From: Strigamia acuminata
Taxonomy: Eukaryota > Arthropoda > Chilopoda > Geophilomorpha > Linotaeniidae
Length of the DNA: 64,000 nucleotides
NCBI GenBank assembly: GCA_949358305.1
Contig: OX442314.1
Span: 35,955,608-36,019,607, forward strand
Reading direction: 5' to 3'
Shown here: in pieces, positions 51,243-60,576 of the stretch
How the letters are laid out: each line of letters begins with the position of its first letter
Numbering within the stretch: the stretch's first letter is position 1
Notes under the pieces: model-generated
What the model was told of the DNA's origin: nothing
The model's input: the letters and a program-made list of their open reading frames with translations, nothing else
Database searches by the model: none
Program-made: the position numbers and the translations under genes

Positions 51243-52793
51243 TGTGACGGTTACAAAACCGTATTATCCAATGTTCACACTAGATGGCGCTGTTTATCTA
51301 ACGCGCGCCGTTTAAACTCGAGAAAGTTGCGAGTTATATTAAATAGTTAATATAATATTGCGAATAAAATATACAGTATTTTATTAAACCTGATTAAGTA
51401 TTATTTACTTGAGATATTGATTCTATCGAATCAATATCCTGTCGTACTTACCTTTTGAAGAGGACCAATCAGACTCTTCTGGACCCAGTTCAATAGTAGG
51501 TCCGGACTAGTGATCCACGAATCCATGGATTCTGACGTCTGATTGGCTGTCGCTAATCTGATTGTTCTCTCGAACTATATAAGCTCTGGTTTTCACCAGC
51601 GCAACCCCCTTGGCTTGATTTTGAATATGTTTATATTGTTTGTATTGATAAGTTGTTATCGTTGGATCTCACTTTCTTTATCGACACATCAGGCCTCCTC
51701 AGCTCTCCACAAATAGTATTATTACTAGTTTGTTATTGCTTGTTGTAGGGCCCTTTCGGGAAGGCTAACTCCGGTAATAGACATAGTGTTAGCTTGCTGT
51801 TCCAAGGAACAGTTAGATTTCATACGGTGGCTTAGTATATCGCTCATGCACGGGATTGATTAACCCGTAAAATAAATATCAAACTATATGATCGGTGATA
51901 GTCGCATCTATCTGAGCGATTCCCCGGTTATAGGTCAGATGCTCTGCCAGAGCATATATACGGGAAGTCAAACCCGTCAAACAAATGCGGGCAAACCGTT
52001 TCCCCAGGGTTCCGATGCAGTGCATTGGCCCTTCCGTTAAGTGGGCAAGACTTGTCCGAGGTCGGTAAAAGCCTTATTCACAGGCGACGCACCGGGTTGG
52101 TGGCCCGTGAGCAATTGCATTCATACCTTGCGCTAAACAAACACTCGGGTATTGGTAATGCCGATCTGGTAGTCCCCCAGGAACTGTTTACCCAGTGGTT
52201 GGTACCACTGAAAGCGACTAGTCGCAGAAAACAAATACCCGGCGCCTGATCACGAGATCTTGTCGTCGTAAGGCATGCTGGCGGATGGAGTCTCAACAAC
52301 TCCCGCGATGGTCCCCTCGACTGTCGTGACTGTCCCCGCCCATAGAATAACAATATAACAATTCATTTGTTATATTACACTAATAATATTTTGTTGATTT
52401 GAATACGGAATATTCTAATGAATATTCCCGGCCAAATACGAAGGACTCTTCATATTAATAGATATCCGAGCTGCGGTACCGAATACGTCTCCGTAGCGCT
52501 AACTGTGACGATGCCGCAAAGTCAGCCGCACCACTCGAACAGCATCGCCCGGATCCTCAACCAGTGTAGCCGCCGTTACACTTATCCAGAACCCCAACTC
52601 CAGTTGTAATGTTAATAAACATGTATTTGAATCACACGAAAATCGTAAGTTATTATATTTGATCACATATTCACGTTGTACAGACTTCCGTAGCTTATCT
52701 CGGTTAGGTTATTTCTAGTTGTAGAAATGTCTTGTTTAAACCGATTTATCTCTTGTAATGGCTAATTATTCAGCCAAAAGTAGAATCGTCACA
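51243..52793 (+). mobile_element. Solo LTR 1
   Basis: 1551 bp, TGTGACGGTTACAAAACCG to AGAATCGTCACA, in the sense orientation of the 19.4-kb family. AGGT on both sides (51239-51242, 52794-52797). The intact site GGTAGGTCAAATTAC is at about 43949. It is shorter than the 1743-bp LTRs, so it is from a related subfamily. It arose by recombination between two LTRs of one insertion. Confidence 0.93.
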
Positions 52794-52953
52794 AGGTCAA
52801 ATTACTTGTCGTTGAAAATTCAGGAGCCGAAGTGCTCGTAATTCAATCATGGCCTTTGTTTTCATGTCTTCGGGCATGTTGGCAGGCAAATTGGGCAATT
52901 CCTCGATGTGGTGCGCCACACGAGCAGCCAGTCTGTTTTCTCTCCTCTGAAGT

Positions 52954-54504
52954 TGTGACGGTTATAAAACCGTATTATCCAATGTTCACACTAGATGGCG
53001 CTGTTTAATCTAACGCGTGCAGTTTAAACTCGATAAAGTTGCGAGTTATATTAACTATTTAATATAATATGGCGAATAAAATATACAGTATTTTATTAGA
53101 CTCAACCAAGTATTATTTACTTGAGATATTGATTCTATCGAATCAATATCATGTTTTACTTACCTGTTGAAGAGGACCAATCGGACTCTTCTGGACCCAG
53201 TTCAATATTAGGTCCGGAATAGTGATCCACGAATCCGTTGATTCAGGCACCTGATTGGCTGTCGCCAATCTGATTGTTCTCTGGAACTATATAAGCTCTG
53301 GTTTTCACCAGCGCAACCCCCTTGGCTTGATTCTGAATATGTTTATATTGTCTGTAGTTGAAATGCTGTTATCGCTTGATCTCACTTTCCTATCGACACA
53401 TCAGGCCTCCTCAGCTCTCAATGGATATGTATTATTACTATCACGTTATTGCTGTTGTAGGGCTCTTTCGGGAAGACTAACTCCGGTTACCAAATGGTCC
53501 CGTAGTGTTAGCTTACTGTTCTACGGGACAGTGAGAGTTCGTACGGTGACTTAATATGTCGCTCATGCACGGGATTGATGAACACCATTAAACAAATATC
53601 AAATTATATGATCGGTGATAGTCGCATCTATCTGCACGATTCTCCGATCATAGGTCAGATGCTCTGCCAGAGCATATATACGGGAAGTCGAACCTGTTTA
53701 ACAAATGTGGGCAAACCGTATTCCCAGGGTTCCGGTGCAGTGCACTGGTCCTTCCGTTAAGTAGGCAAGACTTGTCTGAAGTCGATAAAAGGCCTATTCA
53801 TAGGCGACCCGCCGGGTTGGTAGCCCGTGAGCAATTGCATTCATACCTTGCGCTAAACAAATACTCGGGTATTGGTAATGCCGATCTGGTAGTCCCCCAG
53901 GAACTGTTTACCCAGTGGTTGGTACCACTGATAGCGACTTAACGCAGCAAACAAATACCCGGCGCCTGATCACGAGATCTTGTCGTCGTAAGGCGGATGG
54001 AGTCTCAACAACTCCCGCGATGGTCCCCTCGACTGTCGTGACTGTCCCCGCCCATAGAATAACAATATAACAATTCATTTGTTATATTACGCTAATAATG
54101 TTTTGATAATTGGAATACGGAATATTCTAATGAATATTCCCGACCAAATACGAAGGACTCTTCGTATTAATAGAATTCCGAGCTGCAAGACCGAATACGT
54201 CTCCGTAGCGCTAACTGTGACGATGCCGCAAAGTCAGCCGCACCACTCGAACAGCATCGCCCGGATCCTCAACCAGTGTAGCCGCCGTTACACTTATCCA
54301 GAACCCCAATCCAGTTGTAATGTTAATAAACATGTATTTGAATCACACGAAAATCGTAAGTTATTATATTTGATCACATATTTGCGTTGTACAGACTTCC
54401 GTAGCTTATCTCGGTTAGGTTATTTCTAGATTTAGAAATGTCTTCTTTAAACCGATTTATCTCTTGTAATGGCTAATTATTCAGCCAAAAGTAGAATCGT
54501 CACA
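52954..54504 (+). mobile_element. Solo LTR 2
   Basis: 1551 bp, TGTGACGGTTATAAAACCG to AGAATCGTCACA. Flanks AAGT (52950-52953) and AGGT (54505-54508) differ by one base; the intact site TGAAGTACTCC at about 44094 shows the original was AAGT. Same orientation and length as solo LTR 1. Confidence 0.92.
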
Positions 54505-54954
54505 AGGTACTTCCAATAGGGTCGATTCCGAGCGGTTTATTCAACGGAACGATGCGCACTTGTTTCGGGTAATGCATCGGGGTCGGCATTGTCACTTGAT
54601 TTTGCATTCACGGCGCTTGATTCTTGTTCCCGGACGACATACCACTACAAATTCTTTTTAAATATCTAGTTAATACGAACAATTTTCTAAACTCTTACAC
54701 TTTTATCATATACCTTAGAATAACTTTTAGGAAAAGTGCAAGCCACAAACCTTGTATTGTAAACAGGGGTGAATAAGGGACTGCCGAAACGCCATTTTGC
54801 CATTACTACGTTACGGAAATCAACGTTTTTAGCCAAAAAGTGACGTTTTACACCAATAATCAACATTTCAAACCTATGTAACATCGCAATGACCCTTAAT
54901 CGCCTATAAAAAGTAGATTTTTGGTCCAAAAATGTGGAATTTCGTCCAAAAGTA

Positions 54955-55203
54955 TCGAATTTTTGTTCAAAAATGTCGAATTTTGGTCCAAAAATGTCGA
55001 ATTTTGGTCCAAAAATGTCGAATTTTGGTCCAAAAATGTCGAATTTTGGTCCAAAAATGTCGAATTTTGGTCCAAAAATGTCGAATTTTGGTCCAAAAAT
55101 GTCGAATTTTGGTCCAAAAATGTCGAATTTTGGTCCAAAAATGTCGAATTTTGGTCCAAAAATGTCGAATTTTGGTCCAAAAATGTCGAATTTTGGGCCA
55201 AAA
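54955..55203. repeat. 21-bp minisatellite
   Basis: About eleven nearly identical 21-bp units around GTCCAAAAATGTCGAATTTT. Copy A of this segment has only four degenerate units. Because the unit is a multiple of three, open frames exist in several phases on both strands, giving repeats such as NVEFWSK or KFDIFGP. These are not genes. Confidence 0.95.
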
Positions 55204-55682
55204 AAAATCGAATTTCGATCTAAAATGTCAATTTTTGGGAAAGTTCCGGCTTTTTTCACCGCCGATTCTAAAATATTGCGTGATAAACACCTGGCGCCAA
55301 TCCTTGCTGGTTGCTATTCTGCGTGATTGGACTCTGATTTCCATTTGGTCCCGCATTGCCCGTTGTTCCCGCAAGTGTCACCGCGTGTTGTTGCAACGGT
55401 GAAGGTGCACCTAGATCTGATGACAAACAATAGGCGTTAACTAGTTACGACAAATCGACTAAAGCATACCTTGAGGTTGAGGTTAAAGAACGTTCATGGT
55501 CATAGGTGGGGGAATCGCTTGCCTCGCCAGGCGAGGTTTAAGTTCTTCGCAATTGGTTGATTCCTCGACAACAAACGGTAAGCCATAAATGAACACGAAG
55601 CTGCTGCTCCTGTACAGGATTAAACACCGTCTGCTTCTGACTGCCATCGACCACATTCCCATTTTGTGCTGCTCCAAAGCCT

Positions 55683-56725
55683 AGAAAAAATTACAAATAC
55701 AGAAAGGAATTAGAACTCGGTTATGACAATTTAAAAAATTTATAGAAATTACAACAAACGTTCTAATGTACATTTCTCGCATCAATAACAATTTTTAATT
55801 TTCAATTTAATTGAAAATAATATTAAAAATTAAAAACTTAAATGACAAATTGGCAGCCAATTAATTTGCGGTTTGGTGAATTAGAAAACTGATAAATTTG
55901 GAAACGATTAATCCGATGCAATGAACGGTCGCAGGGTGAACTGACACAACGAATATCAGTGTTGTATCTCGTTCACTAAATTTTGAACCTGTTCAAGTTC
56001 GCATATGACCATGTGAACGCGCTCGAGTTTGCGTTCACTAAACTTTTTTCCGAAGTGAACTAACAAATAACTTCAAGTTCATTTTTCAGATTTTTTTTTT
56101 AGAAACTGAAATGTTTTTTGTTACATTTTGTGGATTGCAAATGACAAAAAAAAACACTTTTTTTTAGTAAAGCAGTCGTTTTCATCGCATTCATGGCTGT
56201 TTTCGTTGTAAAAACTGATTAAAAATGAATGTTTTGACGATAAAAACGTCATCTATACATTTAAACTAACATTTTTGCAACGTTTTCACCAAAGAGCTGT
56301 AAGTGCAAAAACTGTTGTAAATGTGAACAAATAACGATATAAAGTTTATTATAATGAAACGCGTCCTCATCGTGTTACATTGACCAGATAAGTGGTAACA
56401 AAGAAAGATGTCCACTCCAAATATGGTAGGAGCGTCACCACGTGATACAAACACAAATATTATACATCTAACGACATCAAGTGATGATTTCCTACATTAA
56501 ATATTCCCAACAAAAACAGAAGGTTTAGGAATTTATTGCATTATTGGTGCAAAAAGTTATGTTTTTAAATGCAAAAAGTTATGTTTTTAAATGCAAAAAG
56601 TTATGTTTTTAAATGCAAAAAGTTATGTTTTTAAATGCAAAAAGTTATGTTTTTAAATGCAAAAATGACTTTTTGTATGCAAAATTAAATTTTTATTAAC
56701 GCCAAATTACACTATTTATGTGCAA
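55683..56725. other. Spacer before the Toll-4 unit
   Basis: Not found in the other units. 55915-56080 has several GTTCACT/AGTGAAC words in both orientations and may be a decayed DNA element. A 22-bp unit (GCAAAAAGTTATGTTTTTAA followed by AT) is repeated five times at 56549-56658. No gene recognised. Confidence 0.45.
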
Positions 56726-57085
56726 AATGCAAACTCATTGCCAGCAACACTCCCAATGAAGACTTCATGTCATCCTGGTCAAGGTCATCAAACATTAAGC
56801 TTCACCGCACAACTCTAACAGGGAGAATGCATTTTGCCCTTTGACAACAGACACAATTTATTCTAGAAAATACGAAAACAAAAACAAGTTAATATTCACG
56901 ACACCACCACTTAAGCTTATTCCAAGTTTCATAACCAGTTTCATTTCTTTAACCGACCTACAAACACATCACAATTTTGAATCAATCCATTTCCATCAAC
57001 TCCGGTGCAATTGTAGTTTCCAAAACTGTCCAGATCAATGTCAAACATTCCGCGTGCATTATCCGTATTGCTTTCCAACACACAG
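56726..57085. other. Toll-4 upstream region and non-coding first exon
   Basis: Matches 44972-45355 with a deletion of about 35 bp before the donor. Exon ends CACACAG at 57085. Confidence 0.6.
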
Positions 57086-57163
57086 GTAATGGGGATGAAT
57101 AACATTGTAGTAACCATGAGCTTCACTAGAATTACTACCTAAATAAAACTCTAATAATAACTC

Positions 57164-57500
57164 TACTGCTGGGCGCACACATACAGCGATTTCGCGTCGC
57201 GCTGTAAATCGCGCGCAATGCTACACACATGTAGCTATTTCAGCTCTGCGAATTCAATCTTATGACGTCATTCCACAGCATTCACACAGCAGCAACCGAA
57301 AATGTTGATGAAATGACGTCATTTCAAACAGCTCACGGGATTGGCTGCGACATGAATCGCGGGCGAAATAGTACTTGGGACAAGTACTATTTTGCAAAGT
57401 AGATTTCGAACCCGCGCAAAGGAAATTGCGTCACCTGCGCATACGCAATGGCAACACGATCGCAACGCGACGCGAAATCGCGGTATGTGTGCGCCCAGCA
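57164..57500. mobile_element. Small DNA element with long terminal inverted repeats
   Basis: TGCTGGGCGCACACATACAG at 57167 and its near-exact complement ending at 57500, extending inward for over 30 bp (CGATTTCGCGTCGCG). TAATAACTC flanks at 57155-57163 and from 57501. A 9-bp duplication with long ends would suit a Mutator-like family, but the class is uncertain. No ORF. Confidence 0.8.
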
Positions 57501-57563
57501 TAATAACTCAAAGATTGCTAAATGCCCCGACGGGTCTTATGTATTCCCAAATAAACTAACTGA

Positions 57564-57779
57564 CAGTGGCGGATCTAGCACCCGGCTATTGGGGCTTGAG
57601 CCCCGGGCCCCCAAATTCTAGGGGCCCCCGAGACTCTGTGCCATGTACTAAAAAAAAAAAAAAAAAAAAAAAGTCGCTAAAAAAAGAAAAAAGAAGAAAG
57701 GTTGCTATTAAAAATTTTGAGAAAGGGGCCCCGAAAAAACCTCAAGCCCCGGGCCCCCGAAAAGTTAGATCCGCCCCTG
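57564..57779. mobile_element. 216-bp hAT-type MITE
   Basis: Ends CAGTGGCGGATCTA and TTAGATCCGCCCCTG, with CTAACTGA on both sides (57556-57563, 57780-57787). Inner GGGGCTTGAGCCCCGGGCCC and its partner strengthen the inverted repeat. A poly(A) stretch of about 22 lies in the middle. The 8-bp duplication and CAG start are typical of hAT. Confidence 0.9.
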
Positions 57780-59102
57780 CTAACTGACTAAACAATTTAC
57801 TTCTATCACAACAATTGATTTATCCAATTAGATTGAATAAATCAACGATAAAAACTCAAACCGTTAATTAAAAACACACACTCATTTATTCTGGCTTGAA
57901 TAAATTATCTTAATTAAAATACCGCTTTACAATAAAAAACTTTACGCTAAAATTATACATTTTGACTAGACTTAAAATAAGATTAATAATGAAAATGAAA
58001 CGAAAAGATAAATAAAAATGGCGACGTCGACTTCGCGTGGCTCGTCAACGTTGAGTATTCGCACAGGCCTTGTCCGAATACCGTCTTCTTTCTTTACTTA
58101 CGCTTTTCGCTGCGACGACAGATGAATTTCGTCGCTTACTTTCTCGATGGCACTCGAACAAATTCGGTTCCTTTGTAGAAATCTTCTCTGGTGCTAAACC
58201 GAACCAATTCGGTTGCTTTTCCGCGCTGGTTCAGATGGCGACGTTCATCGTGGTTCGAATGAGCGCAACTTCTCCTTCGCTGGGCGGTTCGAATGGCGAC
58301 GGTCGCAGTCCGAATGGCGATGAAATCGTGGTTCGAACGGCGACACAATCGTGGTTCAAATGGCCCTCTTCTCGTTGAGTGGTTCCAATGGCGACGTCCG
58401 TCGTGGTTAGAATGGCTCGACTGCGGCACGGCAAACCCGTACACCGGCTGTGGTTCCACTGATCCGTGGCTGGATCAGCAGATAAAATCCCGTGTTGATA
58501 GTGTATCAACACAAGACAATGAGCCCAAAACTCGTCGGAATGACCGTGAACTGTACGTGAATTTTCTGTAGATTTTCAGGCAAAGTTTTCTGGTGTTTTT
58601 GTGACAAGTTGTGAATTTAGACTGAAGATATTTTTCTTTATCTTCCTGGCAACCCCCCAAGCTTGGTTACCTTGGAAACCTACATTTTGCGTGTTCTCCA
58701 TTTTTTATTGCTCATAAAAAATACACAAGATTCACAGGTCATTCCTATTCATTTGCTATAAATTCAGAACTGATTCTGGCAGGGGAGAATACGGTTTTTT
58801 ATCCTCAACCCTTTCTGGTGACACCAGGGTCACCACAACCTTTTCTCTGAAACACGTCGCTTTTCAATTTTTATTTAATCATTTTGTGGTTTGGTTGGTA
58901 AAAATGAGTACGGGCGACATTCAAACGTGCAACAATGGTTAGATACAAAATGTTGACGGGCTTAACAATACACGTCATAGCCAACTGCCAATATAGCTTA
59001 GAATAACATGAACAACCTTTAATTTCTTGTGTGTGTAATTCAGTGAGCAACACTTTAAATAACGTCTCTTTTCAGAAACGCCGAAATCCTCAAACGGGCC
59101 CT

Positions 59103-59881
59103 ATGTTTCGTACGACCAAACACCTTTTGCCCGCGCTGTGTATTTGGATTTGTTTCATTTCATCAATGCCTGCTTATTGCGAATTGGATAACTGTTCCAG
59201 TATGATTCCGTGCACCCTGGAAAATGGCTGTGCTTCGTTGGACGAATCATGTACTTGTACTAACCATAACCAGACCTCAAGTGTTTCAATTGTATGTAGC
59301 GAATGGTCGCCTCATTCGTTGTCTTTCAAAGTCAAAGAAGACGTAAACATTGTTGTGACAATTGATGGCCTCAATAGCGGATTGCCTTTAAAATTTCTAG
59401 ATTGGTTTATCCCAAAAGTTCTGTTCGATGGATATACACATTACGAGGTTGAGATATTTAATTTCTACAATGATCCCTTAAAAACAACTAATAACATTAA
59501 TCTGACCACAATGTTACATGAAACCCCATACTTTTTATGGGCATTAAAAATGCGCAACAACTGTTTACTGTCGCTCACTAGCAACACTAGCAATCTGAGA
59601 CATTTACGGGAATTAGATTTAAGTTTTAACAAATTCACTCAAATACCCAATGACATATATCTCATTGAGTATGTGAGAGTGAGACCATTCCTAACTACAT
59701 GGACACATTTAAAGGAGTATATAAAAGTATATAACTTTGATTCTTTAGTTAGTTATGATCTCAGCAACAACCGTATTGGTGTTGTTTCAAAAACCGATTT
59801 CAACCAAACAGTAAACCTAGAGGAACTCAACTTATCGCATAATAATCTGAGTTCATTACCGCAAGATTTATTAGTTGATTT
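59103..59881 (+). pseudogene. Toll receptor paralogue 4, cut by an LTR element
   Basis: Starts at ATG 59103 (MFRTTKHLLPALCIWICFIS) and codes for the signal peptide, cysteine-rich N-terminus and first LRRs, to SLPQDLLVDF. It is then cut by the LTR at 59882; the open frame continues 11 codons into the LTR and stops. The remaining receptor, if present, lies beyond the window. It has a 72-bp in-frame insertion at 59660-59731 (24 residues, including YVRVRPFLTTWTHLKEYIKV) inside an LRR, not present in the other copies. Up to the LTR there is no stop or frameshift, so the LTR may have been the first disabling event. A secreted N-terminal fragment is conceivable but unproven. Confidence 0.9.
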
Positions 59882-60491
59882 TGTGGTGACCACGAGGTCA
59901 CAAAAGTGTTTTAATTAATCATAACCTAATAAATAGTGATTTTAATATTGATAATAAAATGATTGTCAGATTATTGCGGGAAAACTAGCTATACTAGTTT
60001 TACCGTTTCTGCGGGACTGACGTGACGACGTCATGAATTTGCATAATTCTCCGAATCTATGCAAATACGTCATTTCCGGTCCAGCCTGTATTAAAACCCG
60101 TGTTTGACCGGAAACCCCCACTTTATAGATACCAGAGCAACATTAGCATCACCACCTCACCGTCAGGCCGTTTTACCGGATTGATAGAGGATCGATGCCC
60201 GTTGTCAATTACATCTATAAATCAGAAGTCACAGATATTATCGTAGCTATACTACGATTGTAATATCTCCGAAGCGAAGCGTTTGCGAACACATGTTTCG
60301 CCAGACGCCTTTACCCTAGACAACAGAAGCCACGTGTAAGACTGCCGTGCAGCAACAAATCGTATCCGCCGACAAGGATCCGAGACCACAGCATTGTTAA
60401 GTATATTTGTATTATATTACAAGTGTGAAATAAAAGGTTGTTATTGTAAGATATTGTGTAAGTTTATTTACCGGAAACCAAGGTTACGACA
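59882..60491 (+). repeat. 5' LTR of the element in Toll-4
   Basis: 610 bp from TGTGGTGACCACGAGG to GGTTACGACA, with inverted TGT...ACA ends. AATAAA near 60430. The second LTR is not in the window, so the right boundary relies on the CA end and the primer site. Confidence 0.85.
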
Positions 60492-60493
60492 CG

Positions 60494-60511
60494 TGGGGGT
60501 CTGTCCGGGAT
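60494..60511 (+). promoter_or_regulatory. Primer-binding site (tRNA-Pro-like)
   Basis: TGGGGGTCTGTCCGGGAT, two bases after the LTR. It matches the tRNA-Pro complement TGGGGGCTCGTCCGGGAT except for three adjacent bases. Confidence 0.7.
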
Positions 60512-60576
60512 AGTTTGACTAATCAGACTATTTTAAATAAACATATCTTACGGTTTGACATTTGCAAACTATCAAA

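Larger units (their letters stand above)
52794..55682 (-). pseudogene. brm: brahma-like gene fragment, copy B, split by solo LTRs
   Basis: Same exons as copy A, better kept in parts. 52953-52794 gives [20 protein letters not shown] and [15 protein letters not shown] before a donor-like GTAATT. 54615-54505 gives MHYPKQVRIVPLNKPLGIDP. These two halves of one exon are separated by solo LTR 2. About 55280-55385 holds a linker exon (GNQSPITQNSNQQGLAPG). 55682-55515 holds the QLQ region (VFNPVQEQQLRV and, in another frame, MAYRLLSRNQPIAKNLNLAW). The ATPase domain is absent. Broken by LTR insertion, frameshifts and stops. Confidence 0.82.
57106..58837. mobile_element. Probable solo LTR 3 in the Toll-4 intron
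   Basis: Comparison with the other Toll introns gives the insertion. Ends are TGTAGTAACC and GGTCACCACA. Flanks ACAT (57102-57105) and ACCT (58838-58841) would be a 4-bp duplication with one change. About 1.73 kb, and it contains two smaller elements. Part of 58120-58450 repeats a GGTTCGAATGGCGAC-like word. No internal genes. Confidence 0.65.
57086..59075 (+). other. 5' UTR intron of Toll-4, enlarged by insertions
   Basis: Same donor (CACAG|GTAATG) and acceptor (CTCTTTTCAG|AAACGCCG) as the other copies, but about 1990 bp instead of about 255-270 because of a solo LTR at 57106-58837. Confidence 0.6.

Noticed and set aside
54955-55203. Regularly repeated units as a CRISPR array
   Set aside because: There are no unique spacers between repeats and the genome is animal. 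It is a plain tandem repeat.
54896-55402. Several 100-190 codon open frames on both strands across the 21-bp repeat
   Set aside because: The 21-bp unit is a multiple of three and has no stop in several phases, so the frames are a by-product of the minisatellite. No family features.
56941-57126. Antisense frame over the Toll first exon (ESNTDNARGM.DID.DSFGNYNC)
   Set aside because: It looks protein-like and recurs upstream of every Toll copy. In three of four copies it is soon closed by stops, and it recurs because the Toll 5' exon DNA is conserved. I found no family for it.
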